Below, piece after piece: positions 41,906 through 50,644 of a DNA stretch of 64,000 nucleotides. The notes below the pieces were generated by a model. The model was not told the origin of the DNA. It searched no databases and saw only the letters and a program-made list of their open reading frames with translations. Within the stretch, counting starts at the first letter, position 1. Each line of letters opens with the position of its first letter. The position numbers were made by a program, and so were the translations under genes. Source of the DNA: SKPS01 sp964469215 (GTDB lineage: Bacteria > Bacteroidota > Bacteroidia > Bacteroidales > SKPS01); NCBI GenBank assembly GCA_964469215.1, contig CAYXYB010000005.1, positions 1-64,000 on the forward strand, in the 5' to 3' direction.

Positions 41906-42729
41906 AACAAATTATTAAAACAGCATTTTCAACCTGCCCTAACGACACCTTTATCTTTGATGCTCTGGTGAATAAAAGGATTGATACCGATGATTTTCAA
42001 TTTGAATACACAACAGGAGACATTGATCAGCTTAACATGATGGCCGCTACAAACAGTTTCGACTTGATTAAGGTGAGTTATGCAATGCTACCGGAGATCA
42101 TCGATAATTATGTTGCCATTACAGCCGGAGGAGCCCTGGGATTCAACTGCGGTCCTATGCTGGTTGCTAAAAAACCGGCATTGCCCGCAAATACAGATGA
42201 AATAAAAATTGTCGTCCCCGGAAAGGATACAACTGCCAATTATTTACTTACCAGATACTTTCCACAATTGACTAATAAGAAAATAGTGATATTTTCTGAA
42301 ATTGAAGATAATGTGGTGCGGGGTGATGCAGATGCCGGAGTTATAATTCACGAATCACGATTCACATATCAGTCGAAAGGTTTACACCTGGTTGCCGACC
42401 TTGGGAAACTCTGGCATCTGGAAACAGGCCTTCCAATTCCTTTGGGATGTATTGTTGTTAAACGTTCTCTTAAAAAAGAGGCAATTTTTCAGATCAACGG
42501 CCTTCTTAAAAAAAGTGTGCAGTTTGCCTTCAACCATCCCGAAGAATCATCCCTGTTTGTTAAATCCTTTGCAGATTCTGAAAATGATGAGGTTATCAGT
42601 CAACATATTGCCCTATACGTCAATGAGTTTTCGTCAGATCTCGGAAAAGAGGGCAAACATGCTGTAAGAAACCTTCTTTTAGGAAGGATCTCCCCGGAAG
42701 CAACTCTTTTTTCTGATGATATTGAATAA
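41902..42729 (+). CDS. mqnD: 1,4-dihydroxy-6-naphthoate synthase MqnD
   Basis: A 275-residue enzyme with a periplasmic-binding-protein fold that converts cyclic de-hypoxanthinyl futalosine to 1,4-dihydroxy-6-naphthoate, the naphthoquinone core of menaquinone. Signature segments are FSTCPNDTFIFDAL, FDLIKVSYAML, IVVPGKDTTANYLL and GVIIHESRFTYQSKGL with the catalytic His-Glu region. Complete length. With mqnB and mqnE this makes three of the futalosine pathway enzymes in the window. Confidence 0.95.
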   Translation: MKQIIKTAFSTCPNDTFIFDALVNKRIDTDDFQFEYTTGDIDQLNMMAATNSFDLIKVSYAMLPEIIDNYVAITAGGALGFNCGPMLVAKKPALPANTDEIKIVVPGKDTTANYLLTRYFPQLTNKKIVIFSEIEDNVVRGDADAGVIIHESRFTYQSKGLHLVADLGKLWHLETGLPIPLGCIVVKRSLKKEAIFQINGLLKKSVQFAFNHPEESSLFVKSFADSENDEVISQHIALYVNEFSSDLGKEGKHAVRNLLLGRISPEATLFSDDIE

Positions 42730-42756
42730 TTGATGTAGAAAAATCCAATATAGGTG

Positions 42757-42764
42757 TATATTTG
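42757..42764 (+). promoter_or_regulatory. Candidate promoter -7 element for the SH3 lipoprotein
   Basis: TATATTTG lies 111 bp before the lipoprotein ATG in the gap after mqnD. The nearest TTG is 24 bp upstream, too far for a good -33. Confidence 0.4.
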
Positions 42765-42875
42765 CATCAGGTCAGATATTAACTGAAGAAGAACTTGTTT
42801 AATTCCGGATGGATTATTTTTACTCTGATAGGTCACTCAGATCTGATAATATTAAGTCAACCTAAAATTTAAATA

Positions 42876-43724
42876 ATGAACCGGACAATAATAATTTTCA
42901 CATTTATTGTACTATTGTTCACCGGGTGCAGACAAAAGCAAGAGAAGATTTCACAGGATAACGATTCAATACTGGATCAGAATGACACTCTACCATTATC
43001 ACGGAATCTGGTGTTTATGGATTTTAACGCTGTTTCTGTGGGGGAAGGTGTAAGGTTACGAATCGCTCCGGACATTAAAGCGGAGGTTGTTGACAAACTC
43101 AATACTGGCTCACTGTTGAAGATTATCCGTAAAAACAATATCAAGGTAAGTATGGGTCAGGTTAATGAATGTGATCCCGACGGCTATTTCTGGTATGAGG
43201 TTATTGCCTCAGATGGGAATAGAGGCTGGATATATGGTGAATTCATCTACAAACTGATTATTCCAGGAAGAAAGCATGAGATGATAAATGATCTCACATC
43301 CGAACTCCTTAAAAAGAGTTTTAACTTTAGCGGTAAAAACTTCAAAATGAGTTTTGCCGAAGCAGAAAGAACCATGGTCTACCAGGGCACATACAAAGTT
43401 GATACAATGTGTGTTGTATATCAAATGCCACTCTTCTATAACGATCAGGAAGGGGTAGTATATCCGCTGCAATACTTCCGGAACAGAAAAAACCGTATTG
43501 ACATGGATGGCCTTACAACTGACAAAGGCTACTACCAGATGCTGCTTGATGGTCGTTATGACGATTTTATTGATGCTTTCAGGATGACAGACAATGAGTT
43601 ACAACTAACCATCGCACGTGATTTTTTTGATGATGATCCCTTCAGATATACCTTGATTATAAAATATGAAAGCGGGATCTTTACTGCCACACCGGCTGAT
43701 CCGGGCAAAGAGTTCCTGCCGTGA
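42876..43724 (+). CDS. SH3-domain lipoprotein
   Basis: A 282-residue lipoprotein with a lipobox FTGC at Cys18. Residues about 50-125 match a bacterial SH3 domain (VRLRIAPDIKAEVVDKL, YWFYEV-type segment GYFWYEVIASDGNRGWIYG), which binds cell-wall peptides or proteins. The C-terminal half is not recognised. No +2/+3 acidic run follows the Cys, so it probably faces the periplasm. It is followed by hldD within 23 bp, so they may share a transcript. Confidence 0.83.
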   Translation: MNRTIIIFTFIVLLFTGCRQKQEKISQDNDSILDQNDTLPLSRNLVFMDFNAVSVGEGVRLRIAPDIKAEVVDKLNTGSLLKIIRKNNIKVSMGQVNECDPDGYFWYEVIASDGNRGWIYGEFIYKLIIPGRKHEMINDLTSELLKKSFNFSGKNFKMSFAEAERTMVYQGTYKVDTMCVVYQMPLFYNDQEGVVYPLQYFRNRKNRIDMDGLTTDKGYYQMLLDGRYDDFIDAFRMTDNELQLTIARDFFDDDPFRYTLIIKYESGIFTATPADPGKEFLP

Positions 43725-43746
43725 TAATTTCAAAATACATACATGC

Positions 43747-44712
43747 ATGATTATTATTACAGGTGCAGCGGGTTTCATTGGAAGTTGTTTGGTAAACAAA
43801 TTAAACAACAAAGGTTTTTCTGAGCTGGTAGCAGTTGACGATTTCAGCCGGCCAGATAAGATGAAAAACCTTGAAGGGAAGATCATTGCCAGAATTGTAC
43901 ACCGGAATGATTTCTTTGAATGGTTCAATAAAAATCACAGGGAAATTGCTGCCGTGTACCATCTTGGCGCCAGAACAGACACCACAGAAACCGATACATC
44001 CATTTTCGACCGGCTAAACCTGAATTACAGTAAGACGGTTTTTAGTTTGTGTGCATCCCATAATATTCCACTGGTATATGCCAGTTCTGCAGCAACCTAT
44101 GGCTCAGGCATCTCAGGATATTCTGACGACCATGATATTACCGGTTTACTGAAACCTCTTAACCCTTATGGTCATTCAAAAAACGATTTTGACAATTGGG
44201 TACTGCAGCAAATCCAGACACCCCCGTTCTGGGCAGGGATGAAATTCTTTAATGTTTACGGGCCAAACGAGTACCATAAAGGAAGGATGGCCTCTGTTGT
44301 TTTTCATGCTTTCAGGCAGATTCGGGAAGAGGGCAGGGTAAGATTGTTCAGATCACACAACCCCGGTTACGCAGACGGAGAACAGGTAAGGGATTTTATA
44401 TATATTAAAGATGTAGTTTCTGTGCTTCTGTTTATGATGAACCTTAAACCGGCATCTGGCCTGTATAATCTTGGAAGCGGCATTCCCCGCTCATTCAAGA
44501 ACCTGGCAGTTGCTACCTTTGATGCATGTGATAAAACTCCGGTTATCGATTTCATCGACACACCCGTAGATATCCGTGATAAATACCAGTATTACACATG
44601 TGCCCAGATTGACAAACTCCGTGGTGCAGGTTATAATGTACCATTCTTCACCCTTGAGGAAGGTATTACAGACTACGTAAAGACTTATCTTCTTGGAGGT
44701 TTATACTACTAA
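43747..44712 (+). CDS. hldD: ADP-L-glycero-D-manno-heptose 6-epimerase
   Basis: A 321-residue NAD(P)-dependent short-chain epimerase. The Rossmann motif GAAGFIGS is at residues 6-13, the catalytic Ser lies in YASSAATYG and the Tyr-Lys pair in NPYGHSK. FNVYGPNEYHKGRMASV is typical of HldD (RfaD). It makes the heptose used in the LPS inner core, fitting the lipid A genes at 12-15 kb. The ATG at 43747 is used instead of an upstream one at 43666 that overlaps the SH3 lipoprotein, since the Rossmann fold starts there. Confidence 0.93.
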   Translation: MIIITGAAGFIGSCLVNKLNNKGFSELVAVDDFSRPDKMKNLEGKIIARIVHRNDFFEWFNKNHREIAAVYHLGARTDTTETDTSIFDRLNLNYSKTVFSLCASHNIPLVYASSAATYGSGISGYSDDHDITGLLKPLNPYGHSKNDFDNWVLQQIQTPPFWAGMKFFNVYGPNEYHKGRMASVVFHAFRQIREEGRVRLFRSHNPGYADGEQVRDFIYIKDVVSVLLFMMNLKPASGLYNLGSGIPRSFKNLAVATFDACDKTPVIDFIDTPVDIRDKYQYYTCAQIDKLRGAGYNVPFFTLEEGITDYVKTYLLGGLYY

Positions 44713-44730
44713 CATTAACTCTGCATGCAG

Positions 44731-45087
44731 TTAATCTAACGTTTCAAGTATCTTTTGCAGCATCATCTTCATCCTGTTTAGTTTCTTTCTCACCTCATCT
44801 TCCGGTTTAATTTCAGGTTTAATTTCAGGTTTAGAGGTACTTTTTTTGACTTTATCCCTGGTTTCTGCAATTGAATACCCCTCAACCTTGGTGAGGCTTA
44901 TTATCCTTCTCAATAACTCAACATCACCCTGGGTGAAAAGTCTGTTACCCTTTTTGTTTTTATGAGGCTTCAGGACGTTAAACTCTTTGTCGTAGTATCT
45001 TATCAATGACGTATTTACAGAAAAAAGCTCTGCAACTTCACCAATGGTATAATACAGTTTTTGTGAATGGCCCTGTTGCTGCACCAT
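44731..45087 (-). CDS. MerR-family transcriptional regulator
   Basis: A 118-residue regulator. The N-terminal winged-helix DNA-binding domain (about 12-80: YTIGEVAELFSVNTSLIRYYDKEF, here quoted only in part) is followed by a short C-terminal segment with repeated Lys-Pro-Glu-Ile units and a helical tail, with no clear metal or drug-binding domain. Bacteroidota often carry this short MerR beside an M23 gene. It starts 17 bp after the peptidase gene and is probably co-transcribed. Effector and targets unknown. Confidence 0.9.
   Translation of the reverse strand: MVQQQGHSQKLYYTIGEVAELFSVNTSLIRYYDKEFNVLKPHKNKKGNRLFTQGDVELLRRIISLTKVEGYSIAETRDKVKKSTSKPEIKPEIKPEDEVRKKLNRMKMMLQKILETLD
44804..44833 (-). 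repeat. 12-bp tandem repeat in the MerR gene
   Basis: The unit ggtttaatttca on the plus strand occurs twice and then partially, coding for KPEI repeats in the linker of the MerR protein. It is in frame. Confidence 0.85.
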
Positions 45088-45104
45088 TTCGTATCTTATT
45101 ATTT

Positions 45105-46073
45105 TTATGATAAGGGTTGATTATCCCGTGAAGCAATGTTAATAACCTCTTCGTAATCTGATGGATTAAGGTCATTATAGAAGTAGTGTACCGGATTAAC
45201 GGGCTGATCGTTTCTGAGAACCTCATAATGAAGATGCGGAGCAACTGACAAGCCTGTACTACCAACATAACCAATAAGTTCACCTCTTCTGACTTTTGCA
45301 CCCGGTTTCACAGCGGCCTTGCTGAGATGGGCATAGAGTGACTTGTACCCAAAACCGTGATCAATCAGAACATAAATCCCATACCCTCCCATGCTCGATT
45401 GTGGTTTTACAGCAACACCATCTCCGGATGAATAAACAGGTGTCCCTTTTTTAGCAGCAACATCCACGCCTGAATGCATTCTCCTGGATCTGTATATCGG
45501 ATGTATCCTGAACCCAAAACCTGAAACAATATTCATTGCACCACCTTTTATGGGAACAATTGCAGGAATGCTTGCCAACATCCTCTCTTTCTCCTTGGCT
45601 AATGCAAAGACCTTGTCGAAAGATTTCGACTGAACCACAAGCCTGCGGCTGATATCATCAACACGTTTTGCTGTATTGATAAGTTCTGAACTGTATTCAT
45701 AACCTTCCAGATGCCGGTACCTGTCAACACCACCAATTCCACTCTGACGTTCTGCCTGAGAAACAGGTTCAGAATTGAAGATGACCCGGTATATATTATC
45801 ATCCCTGTATTCCAGATCAGTAATTACCTTTTCGATCTTGTCGAGTTGGTCGGTAATGACCCTGTTCTGCAACCTGTATTGATCAATCTCCCGTCTTAAA
45901 GCCTTTTCCTTTGGTGAATCTATGACCTGAAATGCTATGGTGGTGGTGATTACAGCAAAAACAACAGCAGTTAGAATATATGATGATATCTTTATAAGCC
46001 GTTCCCTGAGAGTTACCTCTACCCTCTCGATCTCAAGGGATCTGGGATTGAACTTATATCTTGCTTTTGCCAT
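45105..46073 (-). CDS. M23-family (LytM-type) peptidoglycan endopeptidase
   Basis: A 322-residue inner-membrane-anchored enzyme. A cytoplasmic tail is followed by one transmembrane helix (about 30-50) and a coiled-coil region (about 55-150). The LytM domain (about 185-300) has the zinc motifs HSGVD and HLHYE and the GYVGSTG segment. It should cut peptide cross-links in the wall. The coiled coil resembles cell-division regulators such as NlpD/EnvC, but its partner is unknown. It is divergent from alaS; the promoters of the two overlap. Confidence 0.93.
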   Translation of the reverse strand: MAKARYKFNPRSLEIERVEVTLRERLIKISSYILTAVVFAVITTTIAFQVIDSPKEKALRREIDQYRLQNRVITDQLDKIEKVITDLEYRDDNIYRVIFNSEPVSQAERQSGIGGVDRYRHLEGYEYSSELINTAKRVDDISRRLVVQSKSFDKVFALAKEKERMLASIPAIVPIKGGAMNIVSGFGFRIHPIYRSRRMHSGVDVAAKKGTPVYSSGDGVAVKPQSSMGGYGIYVLIDHGFGYKSLYAHLSKAAVKPGAKVRRGELIGYVGSTGLSVAPHLHYEVLRNDQPVNPVHYFYNDLNPSDYEEVINIASRDNQPLS

Positions 46074-46119
46074 CCGTTAACTTTTTGCGTGATAAAGATG
46101 CACTTTTTTTTTGATGCGG

Positions 46120-46127
46120 CAAAATTA
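46120..46127 (-). promoter_or_regulatory. Candidate promoter -7 element for the M23-MerR operon
   Basis: TAATTTTG on the minus strand, 46 bp before the peptidase start. It is only 10 bp from the alaS element on the other strand, so the two RNA polymerase sites overlap. Confidence 0.45.
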
Positions 46128-46137
46128 CTGTTTTGGT

Positions 46138-46145
46138 TAACTTTG
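46138..46145 (+). promoter_or_regulatory. Candidate promoter -7 element for alaS
   Basis: TAACTTTG lies 57 bp before the alaS ATG at 46203; the in-frame ATG at 46089 is upstream of it and therefore not the start. No -33 half at 19-21 bp. Confidence 0.5.
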
Positions 46146-46202
46146 CACCCGCATAAGATGTTAATAAAAGTTAATCATTTGCCAATCAACTATATAAATA
46201 AT

Positions 46203-48842
46203 ATGCTCACCAGTAATCAAATCAGGCAACAATTTATGGATTTTTTTTCATCACATCAACATAAAATTGTTGCTTCTGCTCCAATGGTAATAAAGGATGA
46301 TCCAACTCTAATGTTTACCAATGCAGGCATGAACCAGTTCAAGGATATTTTTCTGGGGAACAGGTCTGCAGATCTTCTCAGGGTAGCCAACACACAAAAG
46401 TGTCTGAGAGTATCGGGCAAACATAACGACCTTGAGGAGGTGGGGCACGACACGTATCATCATACCATGTTTGAAATGCTTGGAAACTGGTCGTTTGGCG
46501 ACTATTTCAAGGAGGAAGCGATGCGATGGGCATGGGAATTACTTACCGGTATTTACAGTCTGGATCCTCAACGGCTTTATGCCACTGTTTTTTCAGGTGA
46601 TGAAGCTGACGGCCTTGACAAGGATGAGGAGGCTAGTGTGCTTTGGCGGAAATGGCTCCCTGATGATCATATAATTCCTGGCTCGCGAAAGGACAATTTC
46701 TGGGAAATGGGAGACACAGGCCCTTGTGGCCCTTGCTCGGAAATACATATTGACTTAAGAGATGAAGAGGCACGAAATGCCATCCCGGGTTCTGACCTTG
46801 TGAACAACGGCCACCCACTGGTTATTGAAATATGGAATCTTGTGTTTATTCAGTTTAACAGGTTAACTGACGGAACTCTGATGGCACTTCCAAAAAGGCA
46901 TGTTGATACAGGTATGGGTTTTGAACGCCTTTGTATGGCTCTCCAGGGTAAAACATCCAGTTATGATACTGACATTTTCAAGCCACTGACAGAAAAAACA
47001 GGTGAACTTTGCGGAAAAATTTACGGGGTAAACGAAAAGGATGATATCGCCTTCAGAGTCATTGCCGACCATGTGAGAGCAGTTACATTTTCGATTGCTG
47101 ACGGACAGCTCCCCTCAAATGTTAAAGCCGGTTATGTGATTCGCAGGATACTCAGACGAGCTATCAGGTACGGCTACACCTATCTGGGCTTCAAAGAGCC
47201 TTTTATAAACCGGCTTGTTCCCGTTATTGTTGAACAGATGGGCAGATCATTCCCGGAACTGGTCTCTCAAAAATCTCTGATAATGAAGGTTATTGCTGAA
47301 GAGGAAAGCTCCTTCCTGCGCACACTTGCCACCGGTATACATCTGCTCGATCAAATGATTGAGGAACTGAAGAAAGAGAATAAAAGCATACTTGACGGGA
47401 CAACCGCCTTTTTGTTATATGATACTTACGGCTTCCCTGCCGATCTTACCTCACTTATACTTGCTGAAAACGGATTGAAAATGGATAATGAAGGATTCAT
47501 GAAAGAGCTTGACATTCAGAAAACCAGGTCGCGTGATGCATCAAAAATGGATGTAGAGGATTGGGTAATTGTTCATGACGAAAGTCCAGGCACACGGTTT
47601 ACAGGTTATGACACTACTGAATCTACTGTCAGAATTATAAAGTACCGCAAAACTGTTTTGAGGGACAAAGTCAGATATCAGCTTGTGTTAGACCAGACCC
47701 CTTTTTATGCTGAGTCAGGTGGCCAGATTGGTGATATTGGTGAAATCCGTAACATTGAAACAGGGGAGCAGATTGAAATCCTCAACACATTACATGAAAA
47801 CTTGCTCATTGTTCATATTACCGATAAACTTCCTTCAGACCCTTCCAGATTTTTTATAGCTTTGGTTGACAGGGAAAAAAGGTCTGCAACCGCCCGGAAC
47901 CATTCGGCAACCCATCTCCTCCACCTCTCATTGCGTATGGTTCTTGGAGAACATGTTGAGCAAAAAGGTTCACTGGTAAACCCTGACTACTTCAGGTTCG
48001 ACTTTGCCCATTTCGGAAAGATGAACCCTGAAGAGATTGAAAAAACTGAAACATTAGTCAATGGAATGATCCTTAGATCGATGAGAAGGGAAGAGAAACG
48101 TGACATCCCTTTGCAGGATGCAAAAAAAATGGGTGCCGTATCACTTTTCGGAGAGAAATACGGTGACAAGGTCAGGGTTATTGGTTTCGGGGACTCCATT
48201 GAGCTTTGTGGAGGAACTCATGTGGAAAACACCGGTGAGATTGGAGTTTTCAAAATACTTTCCGAAGGTGCAATTGCAGCTGGTATACGCAGGATTGAAG
48301 CTATCACCAGCTGGACTGCCATCAGATATTATGAGGATCAACTCAGGACAGTAAACAGAATGAAGGAGCTTGTTCGCAACCATAAAGACCCTCTGAAAGC
48401 CCTTGAGAATATGATTGAAAAGCTGCGTTTGATGGAGGATCAGCTTGCTGAATTTGAACGTAATAATGCAGAAATGGCTATTAAGTCCATTCTGGAAAAA
48501 GCAGAGACTGTTTCAGGAATCCGTTTTGTTGCCGGTGAAACCAGTCTGCAACCGGCAAATATCAAGGATATTGCCTTTTCACTCAGAACGGATGAAAAGA
48601 ACCTGGTGATGGTGTTAACCTCGGTTAAAGATGATAAGCCAGGTGTTGCGGTTTTTGTTTCACAGGATCTTATCAACAACAATAAACTTAGTGCATCAAA
48701 TATCATTAAGGAGATTTCACCATTGATAAACGGAGGGGGTGGTGGCCAGGATTTCTTTGCCACAGCCGGTGGTAAAAGAGTCGAAGGCCTTGCTGATGCT
48801 GTTTCACTCATCAGAAAAATGCTGGAACAACTCCCCGGATAA
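46203..48842 (+). CDS. alaS: Alanyl-tRNA synthetase
   Basis: An 879-residue class II synthetase that charges tRNA-Ala. The start is set at 46203 because conserved sequence begins MLTSNQIRQQFMDFF. Motifs include the catalytic-domain FTNAGMNQFK and GDTGPCGPCSEIH, the editing domain RNHSATHLLH, and CGGTHVENTGEIG (zinc-binding His/Cys), plus the C-terminal C-Ala domain with GGGGGQDFFATAGG. All parts are intact. It converges with ispF, leaving 1 bp. Confidence 0.97.
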   Translation: MLTSNQIRQQFMDFFSSHQHKIVASAPMVIKDDPTLMFTNAGMNQFKDIFLGNRSADLLRVANTQKCLRVSGKHNDLEEVGHDTYHHTMFEMLGNWSFGDYFKEEAMRWAWELLTGIYSLDPQRLYATVFSGDEADGLDKDEEASVLWRKWLPDDHIIPGSRKDNFWEMGDTGPCGPCSEIHIDLRDEEARNAIPGSDLVNNGHPLVIEIWNLVFIQFNRLTDGTLMALPKRHVDTGMGFERLCMALQGKTSSYDTDIFKPLTEKTGELCGKIYGVNEKDDIAFRVIADHVRAVTFSIADGQLPSNVKAGYVIRRILRRAIRYGYTYLGFKEPFINRLVPVIVEQMGRSFPELVSQKSLIMKVIAEEESSFLRTLATGIHLLDQMIEELKKENKSILDGTTAFLLYDTYGFPADLTSLILAENGLKMDNEGFMKELDIQKTRSRDASKMDVEDWVIVHDESPGTRFTGYDTTESTVRIIKYRKTVLRDKVRYQLVLDQTPFYAESGGQIGDIGEIRNIETGEQIEILNTLHENLLIVHITDKLPSDPSRFFIALVDREKRSATARNHSATHLLHLSLRMVLGEHVEQKGSLVNPDYFRFDFAHFGKMNPEEIEKTETLVNGMILRSMRREEKRDIPLQDAKKMGAVSLFGEKYGDKVRVIGFGDSIELCGGTHVENTGEIGVFKILSEGAIAAGIRRIEAITSWTAIRYYEDQLRTVNRMKELVRNHKDPLKALENMIEKLRLMEDQLAEFERNNAEMAIKSILEKAETVSGIRFVAGETSLQPANIKDIAFSLRTDEKNLVMVLTSVKDDKPGVAVFVSQDLINNNKLSASNIIKEISPLINGGGGGQDFFATAGGKRVEGLADAVSLIRKMLEQLPG

Positions 48843-48843
48843 T

Positions 48844-49320
48844 CTATCTGCTGATAAGGCATACAACCAGAGCCTCAATAGCATCACCACCGCCAATTAC
48901 GCCAAGTCGTTCACCGGTTTTGGCTTTTACCGATATATCTTCTGTATTCATGCCTGTTATTTCTGACAACGATTGTCTTATGCTGTCAATATATGGGCTG
49001 AGCTTTGGTTGCTCCAGATGAATGGTAGCATCGATATTTACAGTTTTCCAGCCTGCCTCTTTGACCATTTTAACAACTGCTTCAAGGAAACCGGTACTTG
49101 AAGCATCTTTATTTCCAGGATCACTATCAGGGAAATGGTATCCTATATCCCTTGCGGCAATTGCTCCCAGCAGAGCATCACAAAGAGCATGGATAAGCAC
49201 ATCTCCATCAGAATGGCTAATGGAACCTTTATTGAAGGGTATGTTTACACCCGCTATTATCAGAGGGTTACCCTCACCCAGCCGGTGAAGGTCTGTGCCA
49301 AGGCCAATACGGAAACTCAT
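48844..49320 (-). CDS. ispF: 2-C-methyl-D-erythritol 2,4-cyclodiphosphate synthase
   Basis: A 158-residue MEP-pathway enzyme of isoprenoid synthesis. The zinc and substrate residues are in LGTDLHRL, SHSDGDVLIHALCDALLGA, and IGYHFPDSDP, and TTGERLGV-type sequence KAKTGERLGVIG ends the fold. It is next to porV/porU as in many Bacteroidota. Its ATG comes only 5 bases after the G of a TACCTTTG element, so the message may be leaderless. Confidence 0.96.
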   Translation of the reverse strand: MSFRIGLGTDLHRLGEGNPLIIAGVNIPFNKGSISHSDGDVLIHALCDALLGAIAARDIGYHFPDSDPGNKDASSTGFLEAVVKMVKEAGWKTVNIDATIHLEQPKLSPYIDSIRQSLSEITGMNTEDISVKAKTGERLGVIGGGDAIEALVVCLISR

Positions 49321-49324
49321 AGGG

Positions 49325-49332
49325 CAAAGGTA
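49325..49332 (-). promoter_or_regulatory. Candidate promoter -7 element at the ispF start
   Basis: TACCTTTG on the minus strand, four bases before the ATG. With the usual start distance, transcription would begin at or near the A of the start codon. A TTTG is 23 bp upstream, slightly long for a -33 half. Confidence 0.45.
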
Positions 49333-49371
49333 TAGTTTAATATAAAGAAATATACCAAAATCCTGAAAGTT

Positions 49372-50595
49372 CTATCGCAAAGCTTCAAAGTCGAACAGTA
49401 TCGAGAACCTCAGAGTGTTTTCGAGGGGGTTTTGCTGCCCTGTGGGGATCAGATAGGAGAAATCGAGCCCAAAGACATTCAGTTTCAGGCCAACACCAAG
49501 GGTGAAATACTTTCTGTTCCCCTTTGAAGCATGCTCATGGAAATACCCTGCACGGAAAGCAAATTGCTTATCATACCAATACTCCGCACCTATACTGATC
49601 ATAATTTCACGCATCTCTTCATTAAATCCGTCAGGTGCATCAGAAAACGACTGAAATATGCCGCTCACAACTCCCACATCATTGGATTTTCCTCTGCTAA
49701 CAACAGGGTTGTTTTTGGGGTCATACACGTAATTGCCAAGGGAATCTTTCAGATATTCAGGTGGGGTGGGCACCAATAACTTGTTGAAGTCTAGCAAAAC
49801 ACCAAGTGAATTATATTCATCAATTTCAGTCTCAAAGGCAAAACCAAGCCTCATATTTGTTGGGATAAAATCCTTCGCAATTGTTTCGGTATAAGAGATT
49901 TTTGCGCCAATATTTGAAATATTCAACCCTGCAGAGAAGAATGATTTCTGATCGTTGATCCTCATCGGCAAACGGTAGTAAGCGGCAACATCACCTGCGA
50001 CAGTCTGGCCGGCATTTGATTGCATACTTCCTACATAACGATTTCCTGTGAGGTTTGAATAAATGTACCTGAACCCTATTGCTGCGGAGAAATTTTTCGT
50101 AAGCCTTGAGCTGTAGGCCAGGTCAACCGCATATTCACTTGGAGCAAAACGACCGATATCCTGTCCGATATCATTGGTAAACTGAATTTCGCCTAAGGAA
50201 AAGAAAAGCAGGGATGCAGATATTGCATCACGTTCGTTTTTGAGTTTATAGTAAAAGGACAGATATCCCAGGTTGATGTCATCGACAAGCTTTTTCATCC
50301 ATGGTGAATATGAAACGGAGAATCCTGTCTGGTTTTGTATGAATGCATACTTTGCCGGGTTCCAGTGCTGCGAATATGCATCAGGAGATGAAGCTGCACC
50401 GGCATCTCCCATTGCTCCTGCCCTGGCATCGGGGGCAATCATAAGAAATGGAACAGAAGTGGTGATCGTGTTGAGTTTACCCTGGCCAAAAAGCCCCTGA
50501 TAGGTTGTATTTGTTTGGGCTGATGAAATAAAACTTACACCTGCCAACACTAACATCACTGCAGTGGTTAATAACTGCTTTTTCGAAATTATCAT
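49372..50595 (-). CDS. porV: T9SS outer-membrane shuttle protein PorV
   Basis: About 407 residues from the ATG at 50595 (an upstream ATG at 50625 gives a longer, less typical signal peptide). The signal peptide ends SSAQ, followed by a 14-strand OM beta-barrel of the FadL-like PorV/LptO type, with PFLMIAPDARAGAMGDAGAA and HWNPAKYAF segments that are near-diagnostic. PorV carries T9SS cargo from the translocon to the sortase PorU at the surface. It is 49 bp after porU and surely shares its transcript. Confidence 0.95.
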   Translation of the reverse strand: MIISKKQLLTTAVMLVLAGVSFISSAQTNTTYQGLFGQGKLNTITTSVPFLMIAPDARAGAMGDAGAASSPDAYSQHWNPAKYAFIQNQTGFSVSYSPWMKKLVDDINLGYLSFYYKLKNERDAISASLLFFSLGEIQFTNDIGQDIGRFAPSEYAVDLAYSSRLTKNFSAAIGFRYIYSNLTGNRYVGSMQSNAGQTVAGDVAAYYRLPMRINDQKSFFSAGLNISNIGAKISYTETIAKDFIPTNMRLGFAFETEIDEYNSLGVLLDFNKLLVPTPPEYLKDSLGNYVYDPKNNPVVSRGKSNDVGVVSGIFQSFSDAPDGFNEEMREIMISIGAEYWYDKQFAFRAGYFHEHASKGNRKYFTLGVGLKLNVFGLDFSYLIPTGQQNPLENTLRFSILFDFEALR

Positions 50596-50644
50596 AGAGA
50601 TTGCTAGGTTTTTTATGGTTTGCAAAATTACAAAAAACTACACT

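Noticed and set aside
44715..44734. Terminator between hldD and the MerR gene
   Set aside because: Only a 6-bp A+T-rich stem around tgcatgc with no clear T-run; too weak to list.
46089..46202. Longer N terminus of alaS
   Set aside because: The extension is hydrophobic, lies across the promoter element and has no counterpart in alanyl-tRNA synthetases.
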